The notes beneath the pieces are model-generated. The model was not told the origin of the DNA, searched no databases, and saw only the letters and a list, made by a program, of their open reading frames with translations. The position numbers and the translations under genes were made by a program. A stretch of 64,000 bases of DNA from an uncultured Kiritimatiellota bacterium. GTDB taxonomy: Bacteria > Verrucomicrobiota > Kiritimatiellia > RFP12 > DVOR01. Positions within the stretch are counted from its first letter, which is position 1; each line of letters opens with the position of its first letter. Location: NCBI GenBank assembly GCA_944389585.1, contig CALXMW010000002.1, positions 124,001 through 188,000 on the forward strand. The letters run 5' to 3'. Below are positions 35,376-43,738 of the stretch, one piece after another.

Positions 35376-36029
35376 TCACCAGACGATCGGCGCCTCGCCG
35401 CGCGCCTCGAGCCAGGCGTTGGCGCGGGAGAAGTGGCGGCAGCCGAAGAAGCCGTTGTGCGCCGAGAGCGGCGAGGGGTGCGCCGCCGTCAGGATCAGAT
35501 GTTTGGAGGCGTCGATGAGCGGGGCCTTGGCCTTGGCCTTCGCGCCCCAGAGCAGGAAGGCCACGTGCGGCCGCCGCTCGGAGACGGCGCGGATGACCGC
35601 GTCGGTGAAGGGTTCCCAGCCCTTGCCGGCGTGGGAGAGCGGCGCGTGGGCGTGGACGGTGAGGATGGCGTTGAGCAGGAGCACGCCCTGCGTGGCCCAC
35701 GGCGTGAGGTCGCCGCCGGAGACGTGCGCGGGGCCGACGTCGTCGGCGATTTCCCGGAGGATGTTGCGCAGGCTCGGCGGCGGGGGCGTGGGGGGGCGCA
35801 CCGAGAAGGCCAGGCCGTGCGCCTGCCCGGGCGTGGGATAGGGATCCTGCCCCAGGATGACGACGCGGGTCTTGGCCAGCGGGCAGAGGCGCAGGGCGGC
35901 GAAGAGGCAATCCTGCGGCGGCAGGGTCTCGGGGTCGGCGGCGTAGGCGCGCTCCCAGAAGGCGCGGAGGCGGTCGAAGGCCTCCGTGCGCAGGGTGGGC
36001 AGGAGCGCGTCGCGCCAGTCGGTCTTCAT
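35376..36029 (-). CDS. ung: Uracil-DNA glycosylase, family 1
   Basis: A 217-aa base-excision repair enzyme that removes uracil from DNA. The water-activating loop is GQDPYPTPGQAHGLAFSV (catalytic Asp62), and the DNA intercalation loop is HPSPLSAHNGFFGCRHFS, including the catalytic His. Length is normal. Its ATG overlaps the stop of the PVC-restricted gene upstream (TGATG). Last gene of the hisH-hisF operon. Confidence 0.95.
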   Translation of the reverse strand: MKTDWRDALLPTLRTEAFDRLRAFWERAYAADPETLPPQDCLFAALRLCPLAKTRVVILGQDPYPTPGQAHGLAFSVRPPTPPPPSLRNILREIADDVGPAHVSGGDLTPWATQGVLLLNAILTVHAHAPLSHAGKGWEPFTDAVIRAVSERRPHVAFLLWGAKAKAKAPLIDASKHLILTAAHPSPLSAHNGFFGCRHFSRANAWLEARGEAPIVW

Positions 36030-36439
36030 CACTCGTGCTCGCAGAGGTAGGGCTCGACGAAGGCCTCGTGGAAGTCGTAGAGGGCGTGGAAGTCGCTGCG
36101 CTTGTCGTCCTTGGACTGGCCGAAGGCGCCGACGCCGATGAGGTTGTAGACGAGGTTGCCGATGTCGTCGGTGGAGCGGAGGTTGAGGTCGTCGAGCAGG
36201 CCTTTGGCGAAGGGGCCGAACTCCGCGAGCATATAGTCGCGCAGGCCCTCGGCGAGCTGGCGGGCGGAGACGTGCGGGCCCTCGGGGCCCTCTTCGCGGC
36301 CCTCGTCGCGGCGCTCGGCGCGGCGGGCGCGGATGGCGTGGTCGAGGGCTGCGGTGACGAGGGTATAGGCCTCGCGCGGGTAGCGGGTGTCGGTGGAGAG
36401 GATGGCGCTGACGGCGTCGTCGAAGCGTTCGTTGCGCAT
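36029..36439 (-). CDS. Verrucomicrobia/Planctomycetes-restricted conserved protein (TIGR04138-like)
   Basis: A 136-aa soluble protein that matches, from memory, the family restricted to Verrucomicrobia and Planctomycetes: RYPREAYTLVTAALDHAI, HVSARQLAEGLRDYMLAEFG, LRSTDDIGNLVYNLIGVG and a final ALYDFHEAFVEPYL. Function unknown. Translationally coupled to ung and placed 3 nt after hisF. It is a useful taxonomic marker for the window. The family assignment is from recall of its conserved blocks, not from a search. Confidence 0.75.
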   Translation of the reverse strand: MRNERFDDAVSAILSTDTRYPREAYTLVTAALDHAIRARRAERRDEGREEGPEGPHVSARQLAEGLRDYMLAEFGPFAKGLLDDLNLRSTDDIGNLVYNLIGVGAFGQSKDDKRSDFHALYDFHEAFVEPYLCEHE

Positions 36440-36442
36440 GGG

Positions 36443-37213
36443 TCACCTCACGGGGATGCCGGCCTGGCGGAGGCCGTCTTTGATGCCTTGGCAGGTGAAG
36501 CCCAGGGTGTGGACCATGCTGGCGACGAGGGCGGCGTCGGCGCGCGCCTCGCGGAAGACGTCCACCAGGTGGGCGATCTCGCCGGCGCCGCCGCTGGCGA
36601 CGACGGGGACGCCGACGGCCTCGGCGACCTGCCGGGTGATGTCCAGCTCATAGCCCTGGCGCACGCCGTCGGTGTCGATGGCGTTGAGGCAGATCTCGCC
36701 GGCGCCGCGCGCCACGGCCTCCTTGGCCCAGGCCACGGCGTCGCGCCCCGTGGGCTCGCGCCCGCCGCGGACGACGACCTCGTAGCCGCTGGGGCAGGCG
36801 GCGCCGCGGCCCACGCGCCGCGCGTCCATGCCCAGGACGACGCATTGGCTGCCGAAGGCCTCGGCGCCTTGGGTGAGGATGGCCGGGTCGCGCACGGCCA
36901 GGGAGTTGAGCGAGACCTTGTCGGCGCCGGCGAGGAGGGCCGCGCGCATGTCCTCCACGCCGCGGATGCCGCCGCCGACGGTGAAGGGGACGGTGAGGGC
37001 GCGGGCGGCGCGCGCGACCATGCCCAGGTCGCAGGCGCGGCGCTCGGCGCTGGCGGTGATGTCGTAGAAGACAATCTCGTCGGCGCCCTGCGCGCAGTAG
37101 CGCGCGGCCATCTCGACGGGGTCGCCGACGTCGACGTTGCCTTGGAAGCGGACGCCTTTGGTGACGCGGCCGTCGCGGACGTCGAGGCAGACGATGAGGC
37201 GCTTGAGGAGCAT
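36443..37213 (-). CDS. hisF: Imidazole glycerol phosphate synthase cyclase subunit
   Basis: A 256-aa TIM-barrel cyclase that uses ammonia from HisH to make imidazole glycerol phosphate and AICAR. Catalytic Asp11 is in [10 protein letters not shown] and the second acid is in [10 protein letters not shown]. The phosphate sites TVGGGIRG and [12 protein letters not shown] are present. Its ATG overlaps the hisH stop (TGATG), as expected for subunits of one complex. Confidence 0.96.
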   Translation of the reverse strand: MLLKRLIVCLDVRDGRVTKGVRFQGNVDVGDPVEMAARYCAQGADEIVFYDITASAERRACDLGMVARAARALTVPFTVGGGIRGVEDMRAALLAGADKVSLNSLAVRDPAILTQGAEAFGSQCVVLGMDARRVGRGAACPSGYEVVVRGGREPTGRDAVAWAKEAVARGAGEICLNAIDTDGVRQGYELDITRQVAEAVGVPVVASGGAGEIAHLVDVFREARADAALVASMVHTLGFTCQGIKDGLRQAGIPVR

Positions 37214-37830
37214 CAGCGGCCCTCCCAGGAGAGGAAGTTGCGCAGGAGCCGGGCGCCGGCCTCGCCGCTGCGCTCGGGGTGGAACTGGGTGGCGAAGAGG
37301 CTGCCGCGGCGGAGGGCGGAGGCGAAGCGCTCGCCGCAGAAGTCCGTCCACCCCGCGACGTCGGCGGGCTGGGCGGGGCGGGCGAAGTAGGCGTGGACGA
37401 AGTAGAAGGCCGAGCCTTCGGGGATGCCCGCCCAGAGCGGGTGCGGGGCCTGGGAGAGGGTGTTCCAGCCCATGTGGGGGATTTTGGCGGCGGGGTCGCG
37501 CGCCGGGTCGAAGCGGACGCAGCGCCCGGGGATAAGGCCCAGGCCCTCGACGCCGCCGTCCTCCTCGGAGCCTTCGAGGAGCAGCTGCATGCCCAGGCAG
37601 ATGCCGAGGATGGGGGTGCCTTCGGCGGCGGCGCGGCGCAGGAGCGCGTCGAAGCCGCGTGCGCGGAGGCCGGCCATGCCGCTTTTGGCGGAGCCGACGC
37701 CGGGGAAGACGAGGCGCCCGCCCTGCCACTCGTCCGCGCGGGAGATGAGGCGCGGCGTCTCGCCCAGGCGCTCGAAGGCGAGGCGGACGCTGGTGAGGTT
37801 GCCCGCGCCGTAGTCCAAGATCGTAACCAT
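37213..37830 (-). CDS. hisH: Imidazole glycerol phosphate synthase glutaminase subunit
   Basis: A 205-aa class I glutamine amidotransferase that feeds ammonia to HisF. The nucleophile is Cys78 in [10 protein letters not shown], and the His-Glu pair is in [16 protein letters not shown] is also typical. The TATAAT box ends only 6 nt before the ATG and no ribosome site exists, so the mRNA is probably leaderless. First gene of hisH-hisF-(PVC protein)-ung; no other his gene is in the window. Confidence 0.96.
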   Translation of the reverse strand: MVTILDYGAGNLTSVRLAFERLGETPRLISRADEWQGGRLVFPGVGSAKSGMAGLRARGFDALLRRAAAEGTPILGICLGMQLLLEGSEEDGGVEGLGLIPGRCVRFDPARDPAAKIPHMGWNTLSQAPHPLWAGIPEGSAFYFVHAYFARPAQPADVAGWTDFCGERFASALRRGSLFATQFHPERSGEAGARLLRNFLSWEGR

Positions 37831-37836
37831 GGCCTT

Positions 37837-37845
37837 ATTATAGCA
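37837..37845 (-). promoter_or_regulatory. Extended -10 promoter of hisH embedded in a terminator tail
   Basis: Minus strand TGC-TATAAT, 6 nt before the hisH ATG. The pnp terminator hairpin occupies the -35 region, and its T-run runs into TGC of the -10. Confidence 0.6.
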
Positions 37846-37870
37846 AAAGCCCCGGCGCATGCCGGGGCTT
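37845..37870 (-). terminator. Rho-independent terminator of pnp
   Basis: Minus strand AAGCCCCGGC, loop ATGC, GCCGGGGCTT, then TTTTG. Ten perfect base pairs, 20 nt after the pnp stop. Confidence 0.75.
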
Positions 37871-37889
37871 CGGGGTCGTGGGCCGGGGC

Positions 37890-40025
37890 TCACTCGCCGC
37901 GGGATTGGCCGTCGAGGTCGCGCATGGCCTCGCGGCGGGAGAGCTTGATGCGGCCGCGCTCGTCGATGCCGATGCATTTGACCATCATCTTGTCGCCCAC
38001 CTTGCAGACGCTCTCGACGGAGGGGATGCGGCGGTCGGAGAGCTCGGAGATGTGGCAGAGGCCGTCTTTGCCGGGGAGAATCTCGACGAAGGCGCCGAAC
38101 TCCTTGATGCCGGTGACGGTGCCTTCGTAGATCTTGCCTTCCTCGGCCTCGGCGCAGATGGATTCGACCTCGCGCTTGGCCGCTTCCATGCTTTCGGCGG
38201 AGACGGCGAAGATGGAGACCTTGCCGTCCTCGGCGATGTCGATCTGGGCGCCGGTGGCGTCGGTGATGCGGCGGATTTCCTTGCCGCCGGGGCCGATGAG
38301 CGCGCCGATCTTGTCGACGGGGATCTGGACGACGACGATGCGCGGGGCGTAGGGCGAGAGCTCGGCGCGCGGCGCGGGGATGACCGATTCCATGTAGTCG
38401 AGGATGTGGTTGCGCCCGACGCGGGCGGCCTCGAGCGCGCCCTCGACGAGGTCCCACGTCAGGCCGCGGAGCTTGAGGTCCACCTGGAAGCCGGTGATGC
38501 CCTTGCGGGTGCCGCCGATCTTGAAGTCCATGTCGCCGCAGTGGTCCTCGGCGCCGAGGATGTCGGTGACGAGCACCTTCTTGGAGAGGTCGGGGGTGGT
38601 GAAGAGGCCCACGGAGATGCCGGCGACGGGGGCGGTGATGGGGATGCCCGCGTCCATCAGCGCCAGGCAGCCGCCGCAGATGGAGGCCATGGAGGAGGAG
38701 CCGTTGGAGCCCATGATCTCGCTCACCACGCGGATGGAATAAGGGTAGTCGGCGGGGATGACCTCGGCCAGGGAGCGCTCGGCGAGGGCGCCGTGGCCGA
38801 TCTCGCGGCGGCCGGTGGTGCCCAGGCGGCCAACCTCGCCGGTGCAGTAGGGCGGGAAGTTGTAGTGGAGGATGAACTTCTTCTGCTTGGGGCCGCCGGC
38901 CACGGAGTCGAGGTCCTGCGCGTCTTTGCTGGTGCCGAGGGTGACGGTGGCCAGGTTCTGGGTCTCGCCGCGGTTGAAGACGGCCGAGCCGTGGAGGCGG
39001 GGGAGGACGCCGACCTGGGCGGCGAGGGGGCGGATCTCGTGCTGGGCGCGGCCGTCGATGCGCTTGCCGCGCTCGAGGAAGTTGGCGCGGACGGTCTCGA
39101 TCTCGAGGGCGTCGAAGAGGTGGACGAACTTGACGTCGTCGATGACCCACTGGCCGTTCTCGTCCTTGCCGTACTTGTCCTGGCAGGCGGCGAGGAGCTC
39201 GTCGCGGATGGCCTTGACGGCGGCCTCGCGCTCGAGCTTGCCGGGGATGACAAGGGCATCGGCGAGCCTGGCGCCGCCGAGGCCGCGGATGAAGGCCATC
39301 TTCTCGGGGTCTTCGGGCTTGTCGGCGATAACCTTGTCGGGCTTGCCGAGGGCGCGGCGCATCTCGATCTGCAGGTCGATGATCTTCTCGACTTCCTCGT
39401 GGGCGCGCTTCATGGCGGCCAGGAAGTCGGCCTCGGAGATTTCCTTGGCGGAGCCTTCCATCATGAGGAACTTGCCGCGGAGGCCCGCGTAGAGGAGGTC
39501 CAGGTCGGATTGCTGGCGCTGGGCGTGGGTGGGGTTGATGACCCACTGGCCGTTGACGCGGCCGATGCGCACGCAGCCGATGGGGCCCATGAAGGGGACC
39601 TCGGAGAGGTGGAGCGCGGCGGAGGCGGCGTTCACGGCGCAGACGTCGCCGTCGATCTCGCCGTCGCAGCTGACCAGCATGGAGTTGACCTGGACGTCAT
39701 TGTAGTAGCCGTCGGGGAAGAGGGGGCGGATGGGGCGGTCGCACATGCGCGCGGTGAGGGTTTCCTTCTCGGAGGGGCGGGCCTCGCGCTTGAAGAAGCC
39801 GCCGGGGAAGCGGCCGGCCGCGTAGAACTTCTCGCGGTACTCGCACTGCAGGGGGAAGAAGTCGATGCCCTCGCGCGGCTTGTCGGTGCAGGTGACGGCG
39901 CAGAAGACGCGCGTCTCGCCGATGGAGACGATGACGGAGCCGGCGGCCTGGCGCGCCAGGAGGCCCGTCTCGATGGTGAACTTGCGCCCGGCGATCTCCG
40001 TGGAGAATTGCTTGCTGTTTTGCAT
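37890..40025 (-). CDS. pnp: Polyribonucleotide nucleotidyltransferase (PNPase)
   Basis: A 711-aa 3'-5' phosphorolytic exoribonuclease, a trimer and partner in RNA decay. Two RNase PH-like domains (about 1-210 and 310-540) contain [31 protein letters not shown] and the active-site region [18 protein letters not shown] and [15 protein letters not shown] domain (about 555-615, [15 protein letters not shown]) and an S1 domain (about 620-690, [17 protein letters not shown]) end the protein. No Shine-Dalgarno site precedes the ATG. The leader of about 85 nt holds a long-range stem that may serve autoregulation. Confidence 0.97.
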   Translation of the reverse strand: MQNSKQFSTEIAGRKFTIETGLLARQAAGSVIVSIGETRVFCAVTCTDKPREGIDFFPLQCEYREKFYAAGRFPGGFFKREARPSEKETLTARMCDRPIRPLFPDGYYNDVQVNSMLVSCDGEIDGDVCAVNAASAALHLSEVPFMGPIGCVRIGRVNGQWVINPTHAQRQQSDLDLLYAGLRGKFLMMEGSAKEISEADFLAAMKRAHEEVEKIIDLQIEMRRALGKPDKVIADKPEDPEKMAFIRGLGGARLADALVIPGKLEREAAVKAIRDELLAACQDKYGKDENGQWVIDDVKFVHLFDALEIETVRANFLERGKRIDGRAQHEIRPLAAQVGVLPRLHGSAVFNRGETQNLATVTLGTSKDAQDLDSVAGGPKQKKFILHYNFPPYCTGEVGRLGTTGRREIGHGALAERSLAEVIPADYPYSIRVVSEIMGSNGSSSMASICGGCLALMDAGIPITAPVAGISVGLFTTPDLSKKVLVTDILGAEDHCGDMDFKIGGTRKGITGFQVDLKLRGLTWDLVEGALEAARVGRNHILDYMESVIPAPRAELSPYAPRIVVVQIPVDKIGALIGPGGKEIRRITDATGAQIDIAEDGKVSIFAVSAESMEAAKREVESICAEAEEGKIYEGTVTGIKEFGAFVEILPGKDGLCHISELSDRRIPSVESVCKVGDKMMVKCIGIDERGRIKLSRREAMRDLDGQSRGE

Positions 40026-40055
40026 GGTTGTGTCTGGTCTCTCGCGGGTCGTGGC

Positions 40056-40110
40056 CGGAAAGAAGGTGCGCCACCCTGTCCGCGATTGGGTTTCGGTTGT
40101 TTTCTTTCCG
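40056..40110 (-). promoter_or_regulatory. Stem-loop in the pnp leader
   Basis: In the transcript, CGGAAAGAA (40110 to 40102) pairs perfectly with TTCTTTCCG (40064 to 40056), 9 bp closing a 37-nt loop. A pnp leader stem in this position recalls the RNase III-cleaved stem through which E. coli PNPase limits its own synthesis. Pairing is read from sequence; the regulatory role is inference. Confidence 0.4.
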
Positions 40111-40116
40111 CCGGCT

Positions 40117-40125
40117 ATCGTATCA
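40117..40125 (-). promoter_or_regulatory. Probable promoter of pnp
   Basis: Minus strand TGA-TACGAT, with TTGTCC about 18 bp upstream. About 91 nt before the pnp ATG. Confidence 0.4.
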
Positions 40126-40146
40126 CAAAGCATGGCCCGCGGACAA

Positions 40147-40175
40147 CAAAAAAGACCGGGGCGCATGCCCTGGCC
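40147..40175 (-). terminator. Rho-independent terminator of tRNA-Ala
   Basis: Minus strand GGCCAGGGC, loop ATGC, GCCCCGGTC with one mismatch and one wobble, then TTTTTTTG. About 19 nt after the tRNA 3' end. Confidence 0.65.
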
Positions 40176-40193
40176 TTCCCGCTTCCTTTTTTA

Positions 40194-40269
40194 TGGTGGA
40201 GGTAAGGAGAGTCGAACTCCTGACCTTTTGAATGCCATTCAAACGCTCTACCAACTGAGCTATACCCCC
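40194..40269 (-). tRNA. tRNA-Ala, anticodon GGC
   Basis: 76 nt including an encoded CCA. The acceptor stem GGGGGTA pairs with TACCTCC (one G-T), with discriminator A. The D-arm is AGCTCAGTTGGTAGAGC. The anticodon stem TTTGA/TCAAA has loop ATGGCAT, giving anticodon GGC. The T-loop is TTCGACT with stem GGAG pairing CTCC. It reads GCC and GCT alanine codons; GCC dominates in this GC-rich genome. Confidence 0.97.
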
Positions 40270-40286
40270 GGAAAAGGAATGCACAT

Positions 40287-40345
40287 AAGATAGCACATCG
40301 GCGGGAGGGGCGCAAGTCTTTTTTTTTGTTTTTTTGTTTTTCCCT
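40287..40345 (-). promoter_or_regulatory. Strong tRNA-Ala promoter with UP-like A-tracts
   Basis: Minus strand TTGCGC (40310-40315), exactly 17 bp, TATCTT (40287-40292) with TGC before it. Just upstream is a run of A-tracts (40318-40345) like an UP element. The predicted start is about 12 nt before the mature tRNA. Confidence 0.7.
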
Positions 40346-40356
40346 TCCCTGCCCCG

Positions 40357-40917
40357 TCAGTCGCGCGCGGGGAGGGCCAGGGGCGGGAGGTCGTTGAGGA
40401 GGATGCGGAGGGCAAGGAGGGCCCAGGCGGTCTCCTCGGGGCCGCCCCAGTGCCCGCCCCGAGGGTCGATGCGTTGGGCGCCGACGAGGGCGAGGGCGAG
40501 GGTTTGGCGCCAGCCGGGGGGGGCGTCGGCGCCGGGGGCGGAGAGGGCGGCGGCGAGGGCGGCGAGGGCCTTGGGGTCGGCGGGGGGGGCGGCGAGGGCG
40601 GCCTTGGGGTCGGCGGGGGGCGGGGGGAGGGTCTGCTCGAGGGGGGTGAGGGCGCAGCGGTCGAGGGGGAAGGGCTTGCCGGCGGGGGCGAGGGCGTAGC
40701 GGCGGAGGGTGGCGCGGGCGAGGTCGTTGGTCTGGGGGGGCTGGGCGGCGAGCCATTGCCTGGCCTTGTCGACGGCGCCTTCGGCCTCCTGGGCGATGGA
40801 GAGGGGGAGCACGGCCTCGGTTTGGACGCGGAAGGCGCCGCCGGGCCGGGCGGGGGCGGGCCAGGCGGCGAGGAGGAGGAGGGGGGGGAGGAGGGCGCGG
40901 AGGGGGGGGAGGGGCAC
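40357..40917 (-). CDS. Secreted alpha-helical protein of unknown function
   Basis: A 186-aa Pro/Ala/Leu-rich protein with a signal peptide (cleavage near PAPA). The C-terminal part HWGGPEETAWALLALRILLN resembles one unit of the alpha-toroid repeats of terpene cyclases and prenyltransferases, but one unit is too little for an assignment. It is separated by 7 nt from the GspE-like gene, so it may be the last gene of the pilus-ATPase operon. Possibly a pilus or secretion accessory factor; function unknown. Confidence 0.55.
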   Translation of the reverse strand: MPLPPLRALLPPLLLLAAWPAPARPGGAFRVQTEAVLPLSIAQEAEGAVDKARQWLAAQPPQTNDLARATLRRYALAPAGKPFPLDRCALTPLEQTLPPPPADPKAALAAPPADPKALAALAAALSAPGADAPPGWRQTLALALVGAQRIDPRGGHWGGPEETAWALLALRILLNDLPPLALPARD

Positions 40918-40924
40918 GTTTGGC

Positions 40925-42604
40925 TCAGGTGTAGCGGAGGACTTCGTCGACGGTGGTGTAGCCGTCGAGGACGTTTCGGATGGCGTCCTCGCGCATGGTG
41001 CGCATGCCGAGCTCGCGGGCTTTCTCGCGGATGACGAGGGTGGGCTCGCGGGCGTTGATCATGTCGCGGACGGGGTTGGACATGCGGAGGTACTCGAAGA
41101 CGCCTTTGCGGCCTTTGTAGCCGGTGGCGTTGCAGATTTTGCAGCCTTTGCCGAAGGCGAACTTGCGCGCGCCGATGTCGGCGCGGGTGAGGCCGAGGCG
41201 GTGGATGGCGTCGTCGTCGGGGTCGTAGAAGGTCTTGCAGTTGGCGCAGCAGGTGCGCACGAGGCGTTGGGCGAGGACGGCCTGGAGGGTGGAGGAGATG
41301 AGGTAGGGGGCAACGTTCATGTCCACCAGGCGCGTGACGGCGCCGGCGGCGTCGTTGGTGTGGAGGGTGGAGAAGACGAAGTGGCCGGTGAGGGCGGCCT
41401 GGACGGCGATCTCGGCGGTCTCGAGGTCGCGGATTTCGCCGACCATGATGACGTCGGGGTCTTGGCGGAGGAAGGCGCGGAGGACTTTGGCGAAGGTGTT
41501 GCCCTGCTGGGGGTTGATGGGGACTTGGACGAGGCCTTCGATGTCGTATTCGACGGGTTCCTCGGCGGTGAGGATCTTGGTGTCGACCTTGTTGATGTAG
41601 CGGAGGCAGGAGTAGAGGGTGGTGGTCTTGCCCGAGCCGGTGGGGCCGGTGACGATGAAGATGCCGTTGGGCTTCTCGATGTCGAGGGTGATGCCTTCGT
41701 AGATGTCCTCGGGCAGGCCGATGTTCTCGAGGTCGAGGGAGACGGCGGAGCGGTCGAGGACGCGGAGCACGACCGATTCGCCGTGGACGGTGGGCAGGCA
41801 GGAGACGCGGAGGTCCACCTGGCGCCCGGCGACGGTGAGGGCGATGCGGCCGTCTTGGGGGACGCGGCGCTCGGCGATGTTGAGGTTGGCCAGCACCTTG
41901 ATGCGCGAGATGATGGGCAGGGCCATGCTCAGCGGCGGGGGGTTCATCTCGTAGAGGGCGCCGTCGACGCGGTAGCGGATCTTGAAGTCCTTCTCGAAGG
42001 GCTCGATGTGGATGTCGGAGGCGCGGTCGGTGATGGCCTGGTAGAGGACGAGGTTGACGAAGCGGATGACGGGGGCGGAGGCGGCGGCGCTCTCGATGCC
42101 CTTCTCGTCGGCGCCCGCGGCGTCGAACTCGGGGAGTTCCTCGATGAGCGCGTCGGAGGCGTCGCCGGCGGAGAAGTGCTCGTCGATGGCGGCCTTGATC
42201 TGGGCCTCGGGGGCGAAGACGAAGCGGATCTCGCGCGAGAGGAGGAAGGTGAGCTCGTCGATGACGTCGGCCTCGACGAGGTCGGAGGCGGCGAAGGTGA
42301 CGTGGTCGCTCTCGGCCTCGACGGGGACGATGGAGTGGAGGCGGACGCTGGCGACGGGGACGAGGGTCTTGAGGGTGTCGTCGAAGGCGACGGCGGAGAG
42401 GTCGATGACGTCGGAGCCTTGGCTGCCGGCCATGAGGGTGAGGAGGTCTTCCTCGGAGAGGACGTCGAGGTCGAGGATGAGGGTTTTGTAGGGCTTGCCG
42501 CTTTCGACGTGCTGGCGGACGAGGTCTTGGGCCTGGGCGTCGTCGATGAAGCCGTTGTCTCGGACGAGCTCGACGAGGGGCGGGAGCTGGAGGGTGTCTG
42601 CCAT
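40925..42604 (-). CDS. GspE/PilB-type secretion or pilus assembly ATPase (second copy)
   Basis: A 559-aa hexameric ATPase. An N-terminal MshEN/GspE-N domain (about 1-150) precedes the ATPase core with Walker A GPTGSGKTTT, the Asp box ILTAEEPVEY, Walker B DVIMVGEIRDLETAEIA and the His box FSTLHTNDA. A zinc finger is formed by CANC and CKIC. It is 3 nt downstream of pilT. It could power pseudopilus assembly of a type II secretion system while its paralogue powers pili. No pilin or other gsp/pil genes are in the window. Confidence 0.9.
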   Translation of the reverse strand: MADTLQLPPLVELVRDNGFIDDAQAQDLVRQHVESGKPYKTLILDLDVLSEEDLLTLMAGSQGSDVIDLSAVAFDDTLKTLVPVASVRLHSIVPVEAESDHVTFAASDLVEADVIDELTFLLSREIRFVFAPEAQIKAAIDEHFSAGDASDALIEELPEFDAAGADEKGIESAAASAPVIRFVNLVLYQAITDRASDIHIEPFEKDFKIRYRVDGALYEMNPPPLSMALPIISRIKVLANLNIAERRVPQDGRIALTVAGRQVDLRVSCLPTVHGESVVLRVLDRSAVSLDLENIGLPEDIYEGITLDIEKPNGIFIVTGPTGSGKTTTLYSCLRYINKVDTKILTAEEPVEYDIEGLVQVPINPQQGNTFAKVLRAFLRQDPDVIMVGEIRDLETAEIAVQAALTGHFVFSTLHTNDAAGAVTRLVDMNVAPYLISSTLQAVLAQRLVRTCCANCKTFYDPDDDAIHRLGLTRADIGARKFAFGKGCKICNATGYKGRKGVFEYLRMSNPVRDMINAREPTLVIREKARELGMRTMREDAIRNVLDGYTTVDEVLRYT

Positions 42605-42607
42605 CGC

Positions 42608-43726
42608 TTATTCCCCTTGCATTTCGCGGAGTTTCTGGACGGTGGTCTCGGGGTCCTGGGCCTTGGTGACGAGGTCTTCGTAGGAGATCTTGCCCTCTGC
42701 GTAGAGGCGCAGGAGCGAGTCGTCGAGCGAGATCATGCCGAACTTGGCGCCGGTCTGGATGTCGGAGGTGATCTGGAAGGTCTTGTTGTCGCGGATGCGG
42801 CTGCGGATGGAGGGGGTGCTCATCATGATCTCGAAGGCGGCGCAGCGGCCCTTGCCGCCCTTGTCGGCGCGCGGCAGGAGCACCTGGGAGATGACGGCGA
42901 CCAGCGACATGGAGAGCTGCGTGCGCACCTGCTCCTGCTGGTTGGTGGGGAAGGAGTCGATGATGCGGTCGACGGTGGAGGCCGCGCCGGTGGTGTGCAG
43001 CGTGCCGAAGACGAGGTGGCCGGTCTCGGCGGCGGTGATGGCCGCGCCGATGGTCTCGAGGTCGCGCATCTCGCCCACGAGGATGACGTCGGGGTCCTGG
43101 CGCAGGGCGCGGCGGATGGCCTCGGCGAAGGAAGGGACGTCGGCGCCGACCTCGCGCTGGGTGACGATGGATTTCTTGGAGTAGTGGTAGAACTCGATGG
43201 GGTCCTCGATGGTGATGATGTGGCAGTCGCGGTCCTCGTTGATGATGTTGAGCATGGAGGCGAGGGTGGTGGACTTGCCGCTGCCGGTGGGGCCGGTCAC
43301 CAGGATGAGGCCGCGGGGCTTGTAGAGCAGCTCGTGGACGGCCTCGGGCAGGCCCAGCTGCTCGAGGGTGAGGATGGTGGAGGGGATCTGGCGCAGGACG
43401 AGGCCGTAGTTGTGGCGCTCCTTGAAGACCGAGACGCGGAAGCGCGCGGCCTCGGAGAAGTAGAGCCCGAAGTCCGCGCCGCCGTTCTTCTCCACCTCGG
43501 CGATCTGCTCCTCGTTGGAGATCTCGAGGGCCAGCTTGGCGACGTCGGCCTGCGTGAGGGGCGGGACGTCCAGCGGCTCGAGGGAGCCGGAGCAGCGCAG
43601 GTAGGGCGGGCCGCCCACGCGGATGTGCAGGTCGGAGGCGCCTTCGTCGACGGTCGCCTGCATGAGGTCTTGCATCGTGATCTCGGTGGCGGCCTCCTGG
43701 GCCAGCTCGTACACGCTCTTGTCCAT
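42608..43726 (-). CDS. pilT: Twitching motility/retraction ATPase PilT
   Basis: A 372-aa hexameric ATPase that depolymerises type IV pili. Walker A is [11 protein letters not shown], the Asp box is [10 protein letters not shown], Walker B is [14 protein letters not shown] and the His box is FGTLHTTGA. The PilT-specific retraction motif appears as AIRRALR. No zinc finger, as expected. Between two assembly-type ATPases, 12 nt from the upstream one, in an operon. Confidence 0.93.
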   Translation of the reverse strand: MDKSVYELAQEAATEITMQDLMQATVDEGASDLHIRVGGPPYLRCSGSLEPLDVPPLTQADVAKLALEISNEEQIAEVEKNGGADFGLYFSEAARFRVSVFKERHNYGLVLRQIPSTILTLEQLGLPEAVHELLYKPRGLILVTGPTGSGKSTTLASMLNIINEDRDCHIITIEDPIEFYHYSKKSIVTQREVGADVPSFAEAIRRALRQDPDVILVGEMRDLETIGAAITAAETGHLVFGTLHTTGAASTVDRIIDSFPTNQQEQVRTQLSMSLVAVISQVLLPRADKGGKGRCAAFEIMMSTPSIRSRIRDNKTFQITSDIQTGAKFGMISLDDSLLRLYAEGKISYEDLVTKAQDPETTVQKLREMQGE

Positions 43727-43738
43727 TGCCGAACTCCT

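Noticed and set aside
40318..40345. T-rich run on the plus strand read as a terminator
   Set aside because: No hairpin precedes it and no plus-strand gene ends there; read on the minus strand it is an A-tract directly upstream of the tRNA-Ala -35 box.
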